NCBI GenBank assembly: GCA_002449305.1
Contig: DKDI01000035.1
Location: 5,993-69,992 of the forward strand
From: Treponema sp. UBA6852
GTDB lineage: Bacteria; Spirochaetota; Spirochaetia; Treponematales; Treponemataceae
Direction: 5' to 3'
DNA length: 64,000 nt
The position numbers and the translations under genes were made by a program. Numbering within the stretch: position 1 is the first letter of the stretch; every line of letters starts with the position of its first letter. The notes beneath the pieces are model-generated. The model ran no database searches. It was not told where the DNA came from and was given only the letters and a program-made list of their open reading frames with translations. Positions 9,259 to 16,875 of the stretch are shown one piece after another.

Positions 9259-11010
9259 CTAGTCCAGTCTTTGAACAAGCGCGACTCTTCCGCAAGCAAG
9301 CCCCCAATTATCAAAAGCGTAGCTGTTTAAAATTTCTGCCGCATCAACAAAAGCCTGTGCGTTTGTGTTCCTGATATATTCTGCGCTTTCCGGCTGAATT
9401 CTGTTTACTGAACCGCGTCCTGCAAGTTGAAGAAAATAATTTCTTACATTTGAAAAAGACTGCTGCATTATGTAAGCCATGAATTCATTTTGCATTAAAT
9501 ATTCATTGTTTGTGTCATATCCAAGTCCCGGCTGCGTTTCCCAAAATTTCTTTAGAAAATTCAAAGAGTCTTCGTCAAACATATTGTAGCAAGTTGCAAC
9601 GAGATTTCTAAAACTTTCGTCAGTAAAATAAATTCCGTGCCAGCTTTCATGCGCCATAAAAGTATGCCTAAGATATTCTGGAGATTCCCTGCTGAACGAA
9701 ACGACTGCGCCTTTTCCGGCTTTAAATTCATCTTTGTCTTTTTGTATGATTTTATTTGCAATCAGAATTTCTTTTAAAATTTCTTCATAGCTGTTTATTT
9801 GAAAATTTTCTTGCTCAACTAAAGAAAAGAAATTTGCCAAGTCATCGGCCTTATAGTCGTGCGCATTGTAGCCGTGCTTATTTTCCACAAAGTCATCAGA
9901 AACCAAAGTTCCCTTGTATCCGGCTTTTTCAACAAAATATGCGATTCTTGTAAAAAATTGATTTTGAATTTTGTAATCTGCAAAATCGAAAAATAAAACT
10001 CCGGGGAAAAGTTCCCATTCAAAAAGCTCGTAGTCATTTCGTCTCCAATTTTTTTGTGGCCAGTTGTTTACAAGACCCAAGTCTGTTTTCAATGGAAATA
10101 AAACTTTTCCATTTGTGTCTTGCGCAAATACTGAATCCGAAGACTTCATTATAAGTTTTTTTACAAGCTCTTTATTTTCTTGCAACTCAATTTTTTCAAA
10201 AGGACTTTTTAATGCTGAAGTTTGCAATGTTTTTGAGTTTTCATTTTTTGAAAGCCGTATTGAAAATTTTTCTTCGCCTGCTGTAACTAAAACTCTTTTC
10301 TGATTTTTAAAAATGCCGATGTCGTTTGGAGCTGAAATTCCAATTTCAATTTTTGGCATTATGCGTGTTGGAATATTTTGATCTGGAAAAAGATTTTTTG
10401 CATCACTGAAATCCGCAGAATTAAAATCCCATTTTATTTTTCCTCCGTTTGGTCCAAATGCAAAAAGCGGAATATTTTCATTTTCCCAGCCAAGCGCCGC
10501 TTCTGTTATCTGCGCTTCTGTTACTTTGAATTTTACATTTCCGTATACAAAAAATCCGGCTGGAACAATATCATTTTGTGCAATTGAAAATACAACTCTA
10601 AAATCTTCGGATTCAAAGTCCGAAAAATTTCCGGTTATAAGTTTTCTTGAATATATTGACGTTTTTAAAGTTCCGTTTGAAAAATCATCGTCAAATAAAA
10701 AACCCATTGCAAAAACATTTTCCATGGATTTTGAAATTGAATTTTTTGAAAAAGAAATTCTTACAGAAAGGCCTGCGCCTGATTTTTTATAGCGGACATT
10801 GCTAAAATGTGCCTTTTGATTCTCTGTGAATTTAAAAAACATATATTGTTTTTTATGTGGGTTTGATATTTTTGCTTCTTTCGCAGCTTTGTTTAATGCA
10901 ATTAAATTTTCGCCGCTCATTCCAATTGAAGAGTTTCTAGCTTTGAATGCGCAAGATGAAAATGCAATAATCAAAAACAATATTGAGGACTTAAAAAAGA
11001 ATTTCTGCAT
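9259..11010 (-). CDS. Lipoprotein with HExxH zinc-metallopeptidase motif
   Basis: 583 aa. The signal peptide ends in a lipobox (IAFSSC, Cys about 20), so it is likely membrane-anchored. The first 320 residues are beta-rich with no family I recognise. The C-terminal part holds HESWH (454-458), which fits HExxH, inside a predicted helix. The downstream NNEYLMQNEFMAY segment offers Glu503 or Glu509 as a third zinc ligand, as in gluzincins. This suggests a surface or periplasmic zinc peptidase; the protease assignment is inference from the motif. The gene has its own transcription unit, converging with the MBL gene and divergent from the gene at 11056. Confidence 0.6.
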   Translation of the reverse strand: MQKFFFKSSILFLIIAFSSCAFKARNSSIGMSGENLIALNKAAKEAKISNPHKKQYMFFKFTENQKAHFSNVRYKKSGAGLSVRISFSKNSISKSMENVFAMGFLFDDDFSNGTLKTSIYSRKLITGNFSDFESEDFRVVFSIAQNDIVPAGFFVYGNVKFKVTEAQITEAALGWENENIPLFAFGPNGGKIKWDFNSADFSDAKNLFPDQNIPTRIMPKIEIGISAPNDIGIFKNQKRVLVTAGEEKFSIRLSKNENSKTLQTSALKSPFEKIELQENKELVKKLIMKSSDSVFAQDTNGKVLFPLKTDLGLVNNWPQKNWRRNDYELFEWELFPGVLFFDFADYKIQNQFFTRIAYFVEKAGYKGTLVSDDFVENKHGYNAHDYKADDLANFFSLVEQENFQINSYEEILKEILIANKIIQKDKDEFKAGKGAVVSFSRESPEYLRHTFMAHESWHGIYFTDESFRNLVATCYNMFDEDSLNFLKKFWETQPGLGYDTNNEYLMQNEFMAYIMQQSFSNVRNYFLQLAGRGSVNRIQPESAEYIRNTNAQAFVDAAEILNSYAFDNWGLACGRVALVQRLD

Positions 11011-11043
11011 GAAAACATACTAAACTTTTTTTTTACTTTACGC

Positions 11044-11049
11044 TACACT
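11044..11049 (+). promoter_or_regulatory. -10 box 6 nt before ATG of the gene at 11056
   Basis: TACACT ends 6 nt before ATG 11056 and no Shine-Dalgarno is present. The -35 region is T-rich and does not match the consensus well, so this is a weaker example of the leaderless promoter layout. Confidence 0.35.
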
Positions 11050-11055
11050 GATAAA

Positions 11056-11502
11056 ATGTTTGCCTTTGTTCCAGGAAAAGACGCGCTTTTGTTTCTTGCA
11101 AAAATTCAAAAAAAAATAATTTCTGTTTTTAATTCAAATTGCTCTGCGGAATTTTTTGCAGTTCCTGTTTTTCCGCTTTGGGCTTTTTTTAGTTTTCCTT
11201 TTCCGGAAAAAATAATTTCCTGTGAATTTCTTGAGCCGGTTCTAAAAGATGAAAAATTCATTTATCCAGTAAAAATATTTTTCTTGAAAGATGAAAAAGA
11301 AAATATAATAAACCTTGAAATTGTATTTGGAAAAATTCTTGGGAAAATAAAAAGCAGTCTTGAATTTCATCTTTGTCCAGACGAAATAAAAAACTGCTTT
11401 CCATATAAAATCAGAGTTTTTAAAACCGGAAATGTTTTGGTTCAAGACAACAGCTGGCAGTTGTTTGATGAAAAATGGTGCAAATGCCAGCCGCTTTCTT
11501 AA
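11056..11502 (+). CDS. Hypothetical protein, 148 aa
   Basis: No family recognised. The N-terminal half is hydrophobic and aromatic (VFPLWAFFSFPFPEK), and the C-terminal half alternates charged and hydrophobic residues with predicted beta strands. There is no signal peptide and no clear membrane helix. Codon use matches the neighbours, and the frame is open from an ATG that lies 6 nt after a -10 box, so I take it as real. It converges with ilvN, with 3 bp between the stops. Confidence 0.5.
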   Translation: MFAFVPGKDALLFLAKIQKKIISVFNSNCSAEFFAVPVFPLWAFFSFPFPEKIISCEFLEPVLKDEKFIYPVKIFFLKDEKENIINLEIVFGKILGKIKSSLEFHLCPDEIKNCFPYKIRVFKTGNVLVQDNSWQLFDEKWCKCQPLS

Positions 11503-11505
11503 AAA

Positions 11506-11997
11506 CTATCGCATTACTTTTTCGCCGCGGTCCATTGCAATCAGACCGGACTTTAAAAATTCAAGAATTCCGTAAGGCTCAAGAAGCCGCTTTAATGAGC
11601 TTATTTTTTCTTCGCTTCCGGTTGCTTCTACAATCAATGCGTTTTCTGAAACGTCAACGATGTGGGCGCGGTAAATGCTGCAAGTTTCGATGATTACGCC
11701 TCTGTTTTCTCCGGCGGCCTTTACTTTTATAAGGGCTGTTTCGCGCTGGCAAGTCGAAGAAGAGTCGCAGTGTTCAATAGAAATAACTTCAACAAGTTTT
11801 GAAAGCTGTTTTTCAATCTGCTCAAGAATATATTCATCTCCGCGAACAACAATTGTCATGCGGGATTTTTCAGGATCTGCTGTTTCGCAGACTGTAAGCG
11901 AATCGATGTTATATCCGCGGCGGCTAAAAAGTCCAGACACACGGCTTAATACACCTGCATGGTTTTCAACAAGAACAGAAAGCACATATTTTTTCAT
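11506..11997 (-). CDS. ilvN: Acetolactate synthase small (regulatory) subunit
   Basis: 163 aa, the normal length for IlvN/IlvH. The N-terminal ACT domain (residues 1-75: LSVLVENHAGVLSRVSGLFSRRGYNIDSL) is the valine-binding regulatory module. The remainder matches the C-terminal domain that contacts the large subunit. It controls acetohydroxyacid synthase, the first committed step of branched-chain amino-acid synthesis. The catalytic ilvB is not in this window. The gene follows the DAHP synthase-prephenate dehydratase gene after 33 bp with an AGGAG site 7 nt before ATG, so it is likely in the same transcript. Confidence 0.92.
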   Translation of the reverse strand: MKKYVLSVLVENHAGVLSRVSGLFSRRGYNIDSLTVCETADPEKSRMTIVVRGDEYILEQIEKQLSKLVEVISIEHCDSSSTCQRETALIKVKAAGENRGVIIETCSIYRAHIVDVSENALIVEATGSEEKISSLKRLLEPYGILEFLKSGLIAMDRGEKVMR

Positions 11998-12030
11998 TTC
12001 AAACTCCTATAAAAAATCAATGAGAAAATG

Positions 12031-13971
12031 TTATTTTCCTAATTCAGAATAAATTCCAAGAAGCCGAATTTCTTCAACTTTGTTCGAAAGTTTTTCCATT
12101 AACGATTTTACATATTCCGCCGCATTTTGATTTTTAATTTCAGCGTCCGCATAGAACCAGTATCTCCATGGCTGACCTGCAATCGGGCGAGACTCAAGGC
12201 GTGTCATGTTCAGTCCGCAATCGTTGAAAACTCCAAGCACATTGTACAAAGCTCCCGGCTCATTTTTTGTCTTAAAGATAAAACTTGCCATGTTTGCAGG
12301 AACATTCGCTTCTTTTGCGCCTTTTGGCTTTGCAGTGTGGTTTGCCTGAATTACAACAAAGCGCGTAAAGTTTCCCGGATCATTTTCAATGTCTTCTGCA
12401 AGGATTTCGAGTTTGTAAAGTGAAGCGTTGACTGAACTTGCGATTGCTGCGTTTTCCTTTGAATTTTTTTCTGCAACAAACTGGGCTGCTGTTGCTGTGG
12501 AAACTGCATCTATGAAATTCCAGTCTTTGTGTTTATCTAAGAATTTCTTGCACTGGCTCAATGCCTGCGGATGCGAATAAACATTTTTAATGTCAGCAAT
12601 AGTTGCGCCTTTTATTCCAAGCAAAGCGTGTCTGATATTTAAAGTTACGGCACCTGCAATGCTTACGTCTTCAAATCTGCTGAAGTTGTCGTAGTTTTGG
12701 AACACGCTTCCTGCAAGGCTGTTTTCAATTGGAACCATTCCGTAGTCGGCTTTTCCATCTACAACGCTTTGGAAAATTTCTTCGAATGAATCAACTGAAA
12801 CGGCTTCCACATCATGCGAATCGAAATAGCGTGAAATTGCCTGTTCTGCATACGCGCCTCTTTTTCCACTGTAAACGCAGACAATTTTTCCGTTTGATTT
12901 TTTTTGTCCTGAATGCACAACAGAAGAATTTTCTTCTCTGATATGGGCAACTGATTTTCCGATTACAGGCGCAAGAGCTTCAATGTCATGCATCATTTTG
13001 TCGAACTGGGCAGGAAGCATAGACTGTGCTCCGTCGCTCATCGCTTTTTCAGGATGATTGTGAACTTCTACAATTATTCCGTCTGCTCCGGCTGCAATGG
13101 AAGCAAGTCCCATGGAAGGAACTTTGTCGCGGATTCCAACGGCATGGCTTGGATCTACAATAATCGGAAGGTGAGTGAGAGAACGCAAAACTGGAACTGC
13201 GGAAATATCCAGCGTGTTGCGTGTTGCGTGCTCAAACGTTCTTATTCCGCGCTCGCACAAAATTACGCTGTCTGTTCCGCTTGAAAGCAAATATTCCGCG
13301 GACATCAAAAGCTCTTCCAATGTTGCGGTGTAGCTTCGCTTTAAAATTACAGGCTTTCCGATTGCTCCAACTTTTTTTAAAAGATCAAAGTTCTGCATAT
13401 TCCTTGCGCCAATTTGGTAGACATCAACATAGTCTTTCATCAGCGGAATAAGAGATTCAGAAACTATTTCTGTAACAATTGGAAGTCCGTATTTTTCTCC
13501 AGCTTCCTTTAAGTATTTTAATCCTTCTTCTCCCAAGCCCTGAAAACTGTATGGAGATGAACGCGGCTTGTATGCTCCGCCTCTAAGCATGACTGCTCCA
13601 CTGGAAGCTACGGCGGCTGCAATTTCCATCATCTGATCGCGGCTTTCAACGGCGCAAGGTCCTGCAATGGAAACAACGTGCTGTCCGCCTATTCTTATTA
13701 TTTGTCCGCGATTGTTTGGAACTTCAATTATTGTGTTTTCTTTTTTAAATTCCCGGCTTGCAAGTTTGAACGGCTTGCTGATTGGAATAACATTGTTTAC
13801 GCCCGGCAGAAGTTCAACTTCCCTTACATCCATAGAAACTTTTCCTACGGCGGCAATAATTGTGTCTTCTTCCCCGACGATTTCATTAAGCTTGAAATTT
13901 TTTTCTTTTAAAAACTGGCAGATATATTTTTTCTGTTCTTCAGTTGAATCTTTCTTTAATACAATAACCAT
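12031..13971 (-). CDS. Fused DAHP synthase - prephenate dehydratase (AroF-PheA type, with ACT domain)
   Basis: 646 aa from ATG 13971 (MVIVLKKDSTEEQ, the usual start of this DAHP synthase type; an upstream in-frame GTG at 13989 overlaps the -10 box). Residues 1-70 form the ferredoxin-like domain. Residues about 85-340 form the DAHP synthase barrel, with GPCAVES, RGGAYKPRSSPYSFQG and the metal/substrate motif VHNHPEKAMSDGAQS. Residues about 363-545 form prephenate dehydratase (PIENSLAGSV, NFTRFVVI with the TRF motif). Residues about 560-640 form an ACT domain with GALY and ESRP, the phenylalanine-binding signatures. No chorismate mutase domain is seen. The fusion joins the first shikimate step to a terminal step of phenylalanine synthesis and suggests shared feedback by phenylalanine. 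Confidence 0.9.
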   Translation of the reverse strand: MVIVLKKDSTEEQKKYICQFLKEKNFKLNEIVGEEDTIIAAVGKVSMDVREVELLPGVNNVIPISKPFKLASREFKKENTIIEVPNNRGQIIRIGGQHVVSIAGPCAVESRDQMMEIAAAVASSGAVMLRGGAYKPRSSPYSFQGLGEEGLKYLKEAGEKYGLPIVTEIVSESLIPLMKDYVDVYQIGARNMQNFDLLKKVGAIGKPVILKRSYTATLEELLMSAEYLLSSGTDSVILCERGIRTFEHATRNTLDISAVPVLRSLTHLPIIVDPSHAVGIRDKVPSMGLASIAAGADGIIVEVHNHPEKAMSDGAQSMLPAQFDKMMHDIEALAPVIGKSVAHIREENSSVVHSGQKKSNGKIVCVYSGKRGAYAEQAISRYFDSHDVEAVSVDSFEEIFQSVVDGKADYGMVPIENSLAGSVFQNYDNFSRFEDVSIAGAVTLNIRHALLGIKGATIADIKNVYSHPQALSQCKKFLDKHKDWNFIDAVSTATAAQFVAEKNSKENAAIASSVNASLYKLEILAEDIENDPGNFTRFVVIQANHTAKPKGAKEANVPANMASFIFKTKNEPGALYNVLGVFNDCGLNMTRLESRPIAGQPWRYWFYADAEIKNQNAAEYVKSLMEKLSNKVEEIRLLGIYSELGK

Positions 13972-13979
13972 TTCAAGAA

Positions 13980-14008
13980 AATCTAGCACAAACAGTTGAA
14001 TTTTTCAA
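13980..14008 (-). promoter_or_regulatory. Promoter for the DAHP synthase-prephenate dehydratase gene
   Basis: On the minus strand: -35 TTGAAA (14003-14008), 17 bp, extended -10 TGCTAGATT (hexamer 13980-13985). The box ends 8 nt before ATG 13971, implying a leader of 0-2 nt. It lies directly downstream of the thrA terminator, so the gene has its own promoter. Confidence 0.6.
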
Positions 14009-14023
14009 TTCCTGCTTTTGCGT

Positions 14024-14061
14024 AAAAAAAGCCACTGCCGGTTTTATTCCCAGCAATGGCG
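14024..14061 (-). terminator. Terminator after the thrA-type gene
   Basis: The stem 14031-14041 / 14050-14060 (GCCACTGCCGG with CCAGCAATGGC) has 9 of 11 pairs around an ATAAAAC-type loop. On the minus strand it is followed by a T7 run (plus A run 14024-14030). It separates the upstream minus-strand gene from the promoter at 13980-14008. Confidence 0.75.
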
Positions 14062-14084
14062 TGGTTTTTATTCAATTGACAGTC

Positions 14085-14108
14085 ATTCCCATGCTACGAC
14101 ATGGGAAT
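14085..14108. repeat. Dispersed palindromic repeat, simple palindrome copy
   Basis: ATTCCCATG (14085-14093) and CATGGGAAT (14100-14108) form a perfect 9-bp inverted repeat around CTACGA. The CATGCTACGAC part is the reverse complement of bases 16-24 of the window's first repeat copy. Confidence 0.65.
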
Positions 14109-14129
14109 CTATTTTGTAACTTTTCAATA

Positions 14130-14185
14130 GATTATCAACCGAGTTTCTTTCAGAAACATCGCAGGGTCAAGCCCGATAATGACAT
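14130..14185. repeat. Dispersed intergenic repeat, 56-bp copy
   Basis: 56 bp running from GATTATCAACCGAG to AATGACAT. It aligns end to end with 38352-38407: AACCGAGTTT, AAACATCGCAG, TCAAG and ATGACAT are identical, and the loops between the arms differ. GTTT/AAAC and GTCA/TGAC pairs show two adjacent hairpins with compensating change. Confidence 0.7.
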
Positions 14186-14222
14186 AGAAGGTATTTTGAA
14201 GACATTTCAATTATAGTAAATA

Positions 14223-16715
14223 TTAGCTGTGGCTGTTCCAGCTTACGGTTCTAAGAATGTCCCCAAAGACACCTGCCGCCGTAACTCCAGCACCTGCGCC
14301 GTAGCCACGGACTGTAAGCGGAATCGGTGTGTAGCGCGCTGTGTGGAATACAAATGCGTTTTCTCCGCCACGCACTCCAAAAAGCGGATCTTCTGGTCCG
14401 ACTTCAAGCATTCCAACAGAAACTTTTCCGTCTTTTATGCTTGCTCCCATTCTAAGAACTTTTTTGTCTTTTCTAAGCGAAGCCATTTTTTCTTCAAAGT
14501 AAGAATCCAGTTCAGGAAGCTTTGCAAGAAATTCTTCTACAGAACCTTCGAGAGAAAATCCTTGAGGGAAAATTGAACGCATTTCAATGTCTTCAAGTTC
14601 AATGTTCATTCCGCTTTCACGGGCAATGATTAGAGCTTTTCTTGCAACGTCAGTTCCCTTTAAGTCGTCGCGTGGATCCGGCTCTGTGTAGCGCAGCTGT
14701 TTTGCTTCAAGAACTGCCTCGCTGAATTTTTTGCCTTCATCAAGTTTTCCAAAGATGTAGCTCAAGCTGCCGGACATGATTCCGTTGAATCCTGTGAGCT
14801 TGTCGCCCGACTTGAACAGATTCTGCAAAGTGTCAATGATTGGAAGACCTGCGCCAACGTTTGTTTCGTACAAGAATCTTACGTGCATTTCATTTGCAGT
14901 GTCGCGTAACTTTTTGTAGAAATCCATGCTCATTGAATTTGCTCTCTTGTTTGGAGTTGCAATGCTCATTCCGGCCTTGAAAATATCAAGATAGCGTTCA
15001 GGCAAATCGTAGCTTGCAGTGCAGTCAACAAAAATCGGATTGATAGGCTTTGTTTCTTTTACAAAGTTGATTATTTCATCAAGGTTTGTCTTTGTTCCGT
15101 TTTTCTTAACTTGATCTCTCCAGTCGCCAAGAGAAATTCCTTCCGCATTGAAAATCATTCCGTCGATATTTGCAATTGCCATAACGCGGATGTCAATTCC
15201 CTGCTCTAAAAGCATTTTCTGTTGCTCGCCAATCTGGTCAAGCATTGTTCCGCCGATTGTTCCAGCTCCGAATGCAAAAACCTGAATTGACTGAACTGTG
15301 TTAAAGAAGAACTGGTGAACAACGCGCACTGCCATGTCTCCGTCTTCTGCCTTTATTACAGCTGAAATTGAACGTTCGCTTGAGCCTTGCGCAATTGCAA
15401 GGATGTTTACGTCGCGGCTTGCAAGTGAATCAAAGAAAGTTCCCGCAACGCCTCTTTTTTCTTTCATTCCGTCGCCGATTATTGAAACGATGGCGCAGTC
15501 AGATTGAACCTTTATAGGATTTATGAGCTTTGTTGAAATTTCAAGTGAAAATTCTGATTTAAGAACATCCTGAACTTCATTTGCAAAAGCTTTGCGCACG
15601 CAGAATGAAATAGTATATTCAGAAGATGACTGAGTAATCAAAAGAATTGAAATACCTGCATTGCTTACCGCAGAGAAAATGCGGGCTGCCATTCCCTTGC
15701 GTCCTTTCATCCCGGAGCCGCTTACAGAAATCATTGCGCAGTCTTTAAGACAAGAAATTCCGCAGACAGGGCCTTTCTTTGCAGAATTTTCAAACGGGCC
15801 TTTTCCGATTCTAGTTCCGCGCGCAGAAGGATTGTGAGAGTTCAAGCTCCAGGCTTCAATTCCTTTTGCCGCAAGAGGCGCAAGTGTTTTTGGATGAAGA
15901 ACTTTGCTTCCGAAGAATGAAAGCTCCATTGCTTCTTCATAAGTCATGTCGTCTACAAGAACAGCGTCCTTTACAACTCTTGGGTCTGCTGTGTATATTC
16001 CATCAACGTCAGTCCAGAATTCAACTTTAGAAGAGCCAAGGCAAGAGCCGACAATCGCCGCGCTAAAGTCAGAGCCGTTGCGTCCTAAAAGTCCCATAAC
16101 AGGCTTTGCGCCAGTTCCAGAAATCCATGAGCAGATAAATCCCGGGAACAAAAGAATTTGCGCCAAAGGTGCTGAACCGTCCCTGTAGTCAGCAAAAGCG
16201 TCCGCGCAGTGAGCGTAGTCTGGCTCGCCTTCTTTTTGGTCGCCGGTTGTATAAATAAATTTACGTGAATCCAAAAGCAGAACGCTCTGTTTTTTTGCAA
16301 GAAGAACTGCTTCAACAATCGGAGCGCAGATTAGTTCGCCCATGCCCATAATGCGGCAATGAACGGTGTCAGGGCATTCTCCAAAAACTGTAAGACCTGC
16401 AAGAAGTTTTTCAAGTTCAGAAAACAACGGCTCAATTTTTGCGTTTACGGATTCTGTGCTGAATTCTGGCAACGCTGATTTTATTTCCGCGCAAATGTCC
16501 GCATGAATTCTACGAAGCTCGCTTACAAAAGATTCAGCTGTTCCGCCGGAAGCGCAGCCGTCAATGGCAGTTTGAAGCTTGTTTGAAACTCCTGCAACGG
16601 CACTTACAACAACACTGATTCTGTCAGACTTTGCACGTCCGACCATAATTTCCACGCTGTCAAGAATACGGCGGGCAGAACCCATGCTTGTTCCGCCAAA
16701 CTTTAATGTAAGCAT
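14223..16715 (-). CDS. thrA: Bifunctional aspartokinase - homoserine dehydrogenase
   Basis: 830 aa from ATG 16715, where MLTLKFGGTSMG is the aspartokinase start and AGGGG lies 7 nt upstream; the frame is open to 16775. Residues about 1-290 are the kinase domain (KFGGTSMG, WTDVDGIYTADPRVV). Residues about 300-450 hold two ACT domains (SVSGSGMKGRKGMAARIF, then SIIGDGMKEKRGVAGTFF). The rest is homoserine dehydrogenase: a GAGTIGG-type nucleotide-binding loop, PNKRANS, TNVGAGLPIIDT, then GIMSGSLSYIF and EPDPRDDLKGTDVARK. It catalyses two steps from aspartate to homoserine (Thr/Met/Lys branch). asd and dapA of the same pathway lie 22 kb away in this window. No riboswitch was recognised upstream. 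Confidence 0.95.
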   Translation of the reverse strand: MLTLKFGGTSMGSARRILDSVEIMVGRAKSDRISVVVSAVAGVSNKLQTAIDGCASGGTAESFVSELRRIHADICAEIKSALPEFSTESVNAKIEPLFSELEKLLAGLTVFGECPDTVHCRIMGMGELICAPIVEAVLLAKKQSVLLLDSRKFIYTTGDQKEGEPDYAHCADAFADYRDGSAPLAQILLFPGFICSWISGTGAKPVMGLLGRNGSDFSAAIVGSCLGSSKVEFWTDVDGIYTADPRVVKDAVLVDDMTYEEAMELSFFGSKVLHPKTLAPLAAKGIEAWSLNSHNPSARGTRIGKGPFENSAKKGPVCGISCLKDCAMISVSGSGMKGRKGMAARIFSAVSNAGISILLITQSSSEYTISFCVRKAFANEVQDVLKSEFSLEISTKLINPIKVQSDCAIVSIIGDGMKEKRGVAGTFFDSLASRDVNILAIAQGSSERSISAVIKAEDGDMAVRVVHQFFFNTVQSIQVFAFGAGTIGGTMLDQIGEQQKMLLEQGIDIRVMAIANIDGMIFNAEGISLGDWRDQVKKNGTKTNLDEIINFVKETKPINPIFVDCTASYDLPERYLDIFKAGMSIATPNKRANSMSMDFYKKLRDTANEMHVRFLYETNVGAGLPIIDTLQNLFKSGDKLTGFNGIMSGSLSYIFGKLDEGKKFSEAVLEAKQLRYTEPDPRDDLKGTDVARKALIIARESGMNIELEDIEMRSIFPQGFSLEGSVEEFLAKLPELDSYFEEKMASLRKDKKVLRMGASIKDGKVSVGMLEVGPEDPLFGVRGGENAFVFHTARYTPIPLTVRGYGAGAGVTAAGVFGDILRTVSWNSHS

Positions 16716-16840
16716 AAACATCCCCTGCTTAAAAAAATATTTCGTTATACTACCATTAATAGAATGAAAATTCAATTGAGGATATTTTGAGTAAAAACAC
16801 GTTTTTTATGCGGATTGTTGAAGGTGTTTTGCCGTTTTGT

Positions 16841-16869
16841 TTGTAAATTCCCGCGTTTTGCTCTAAACT
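16841..16869 (+). promoter_or_regulatory. Promoter of the restriction-modification gene, leaderless layout
   Basis: -35 TTGTAA (16841-16846), 17 bp, -10 TAAACT (16864-16869), then exactly 6 nt to ATG 16876 with no Shine-Dalgarno. Confidence 0.5.
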
Positions 16870-16875
16870 AAAACC

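Noticed and set aside
14024..14061. Phenylalanine attenuator of the DAHP synthase-prephenate dehydratase gene
   Set aside because: A good promoter lies after the hairpin, close to the ATG, and no Phe-rich leader peptide is visible. A terminator of the upstream gene is simpler.
16716..16875. Lysine or threonine riboswitch upstream of the aspartokinase gene
   Set aside because: The gap to the divergent RM gene is about 160 bp and shows no lysine-riboswitch core or leader peptide rich in Thr/Ile.
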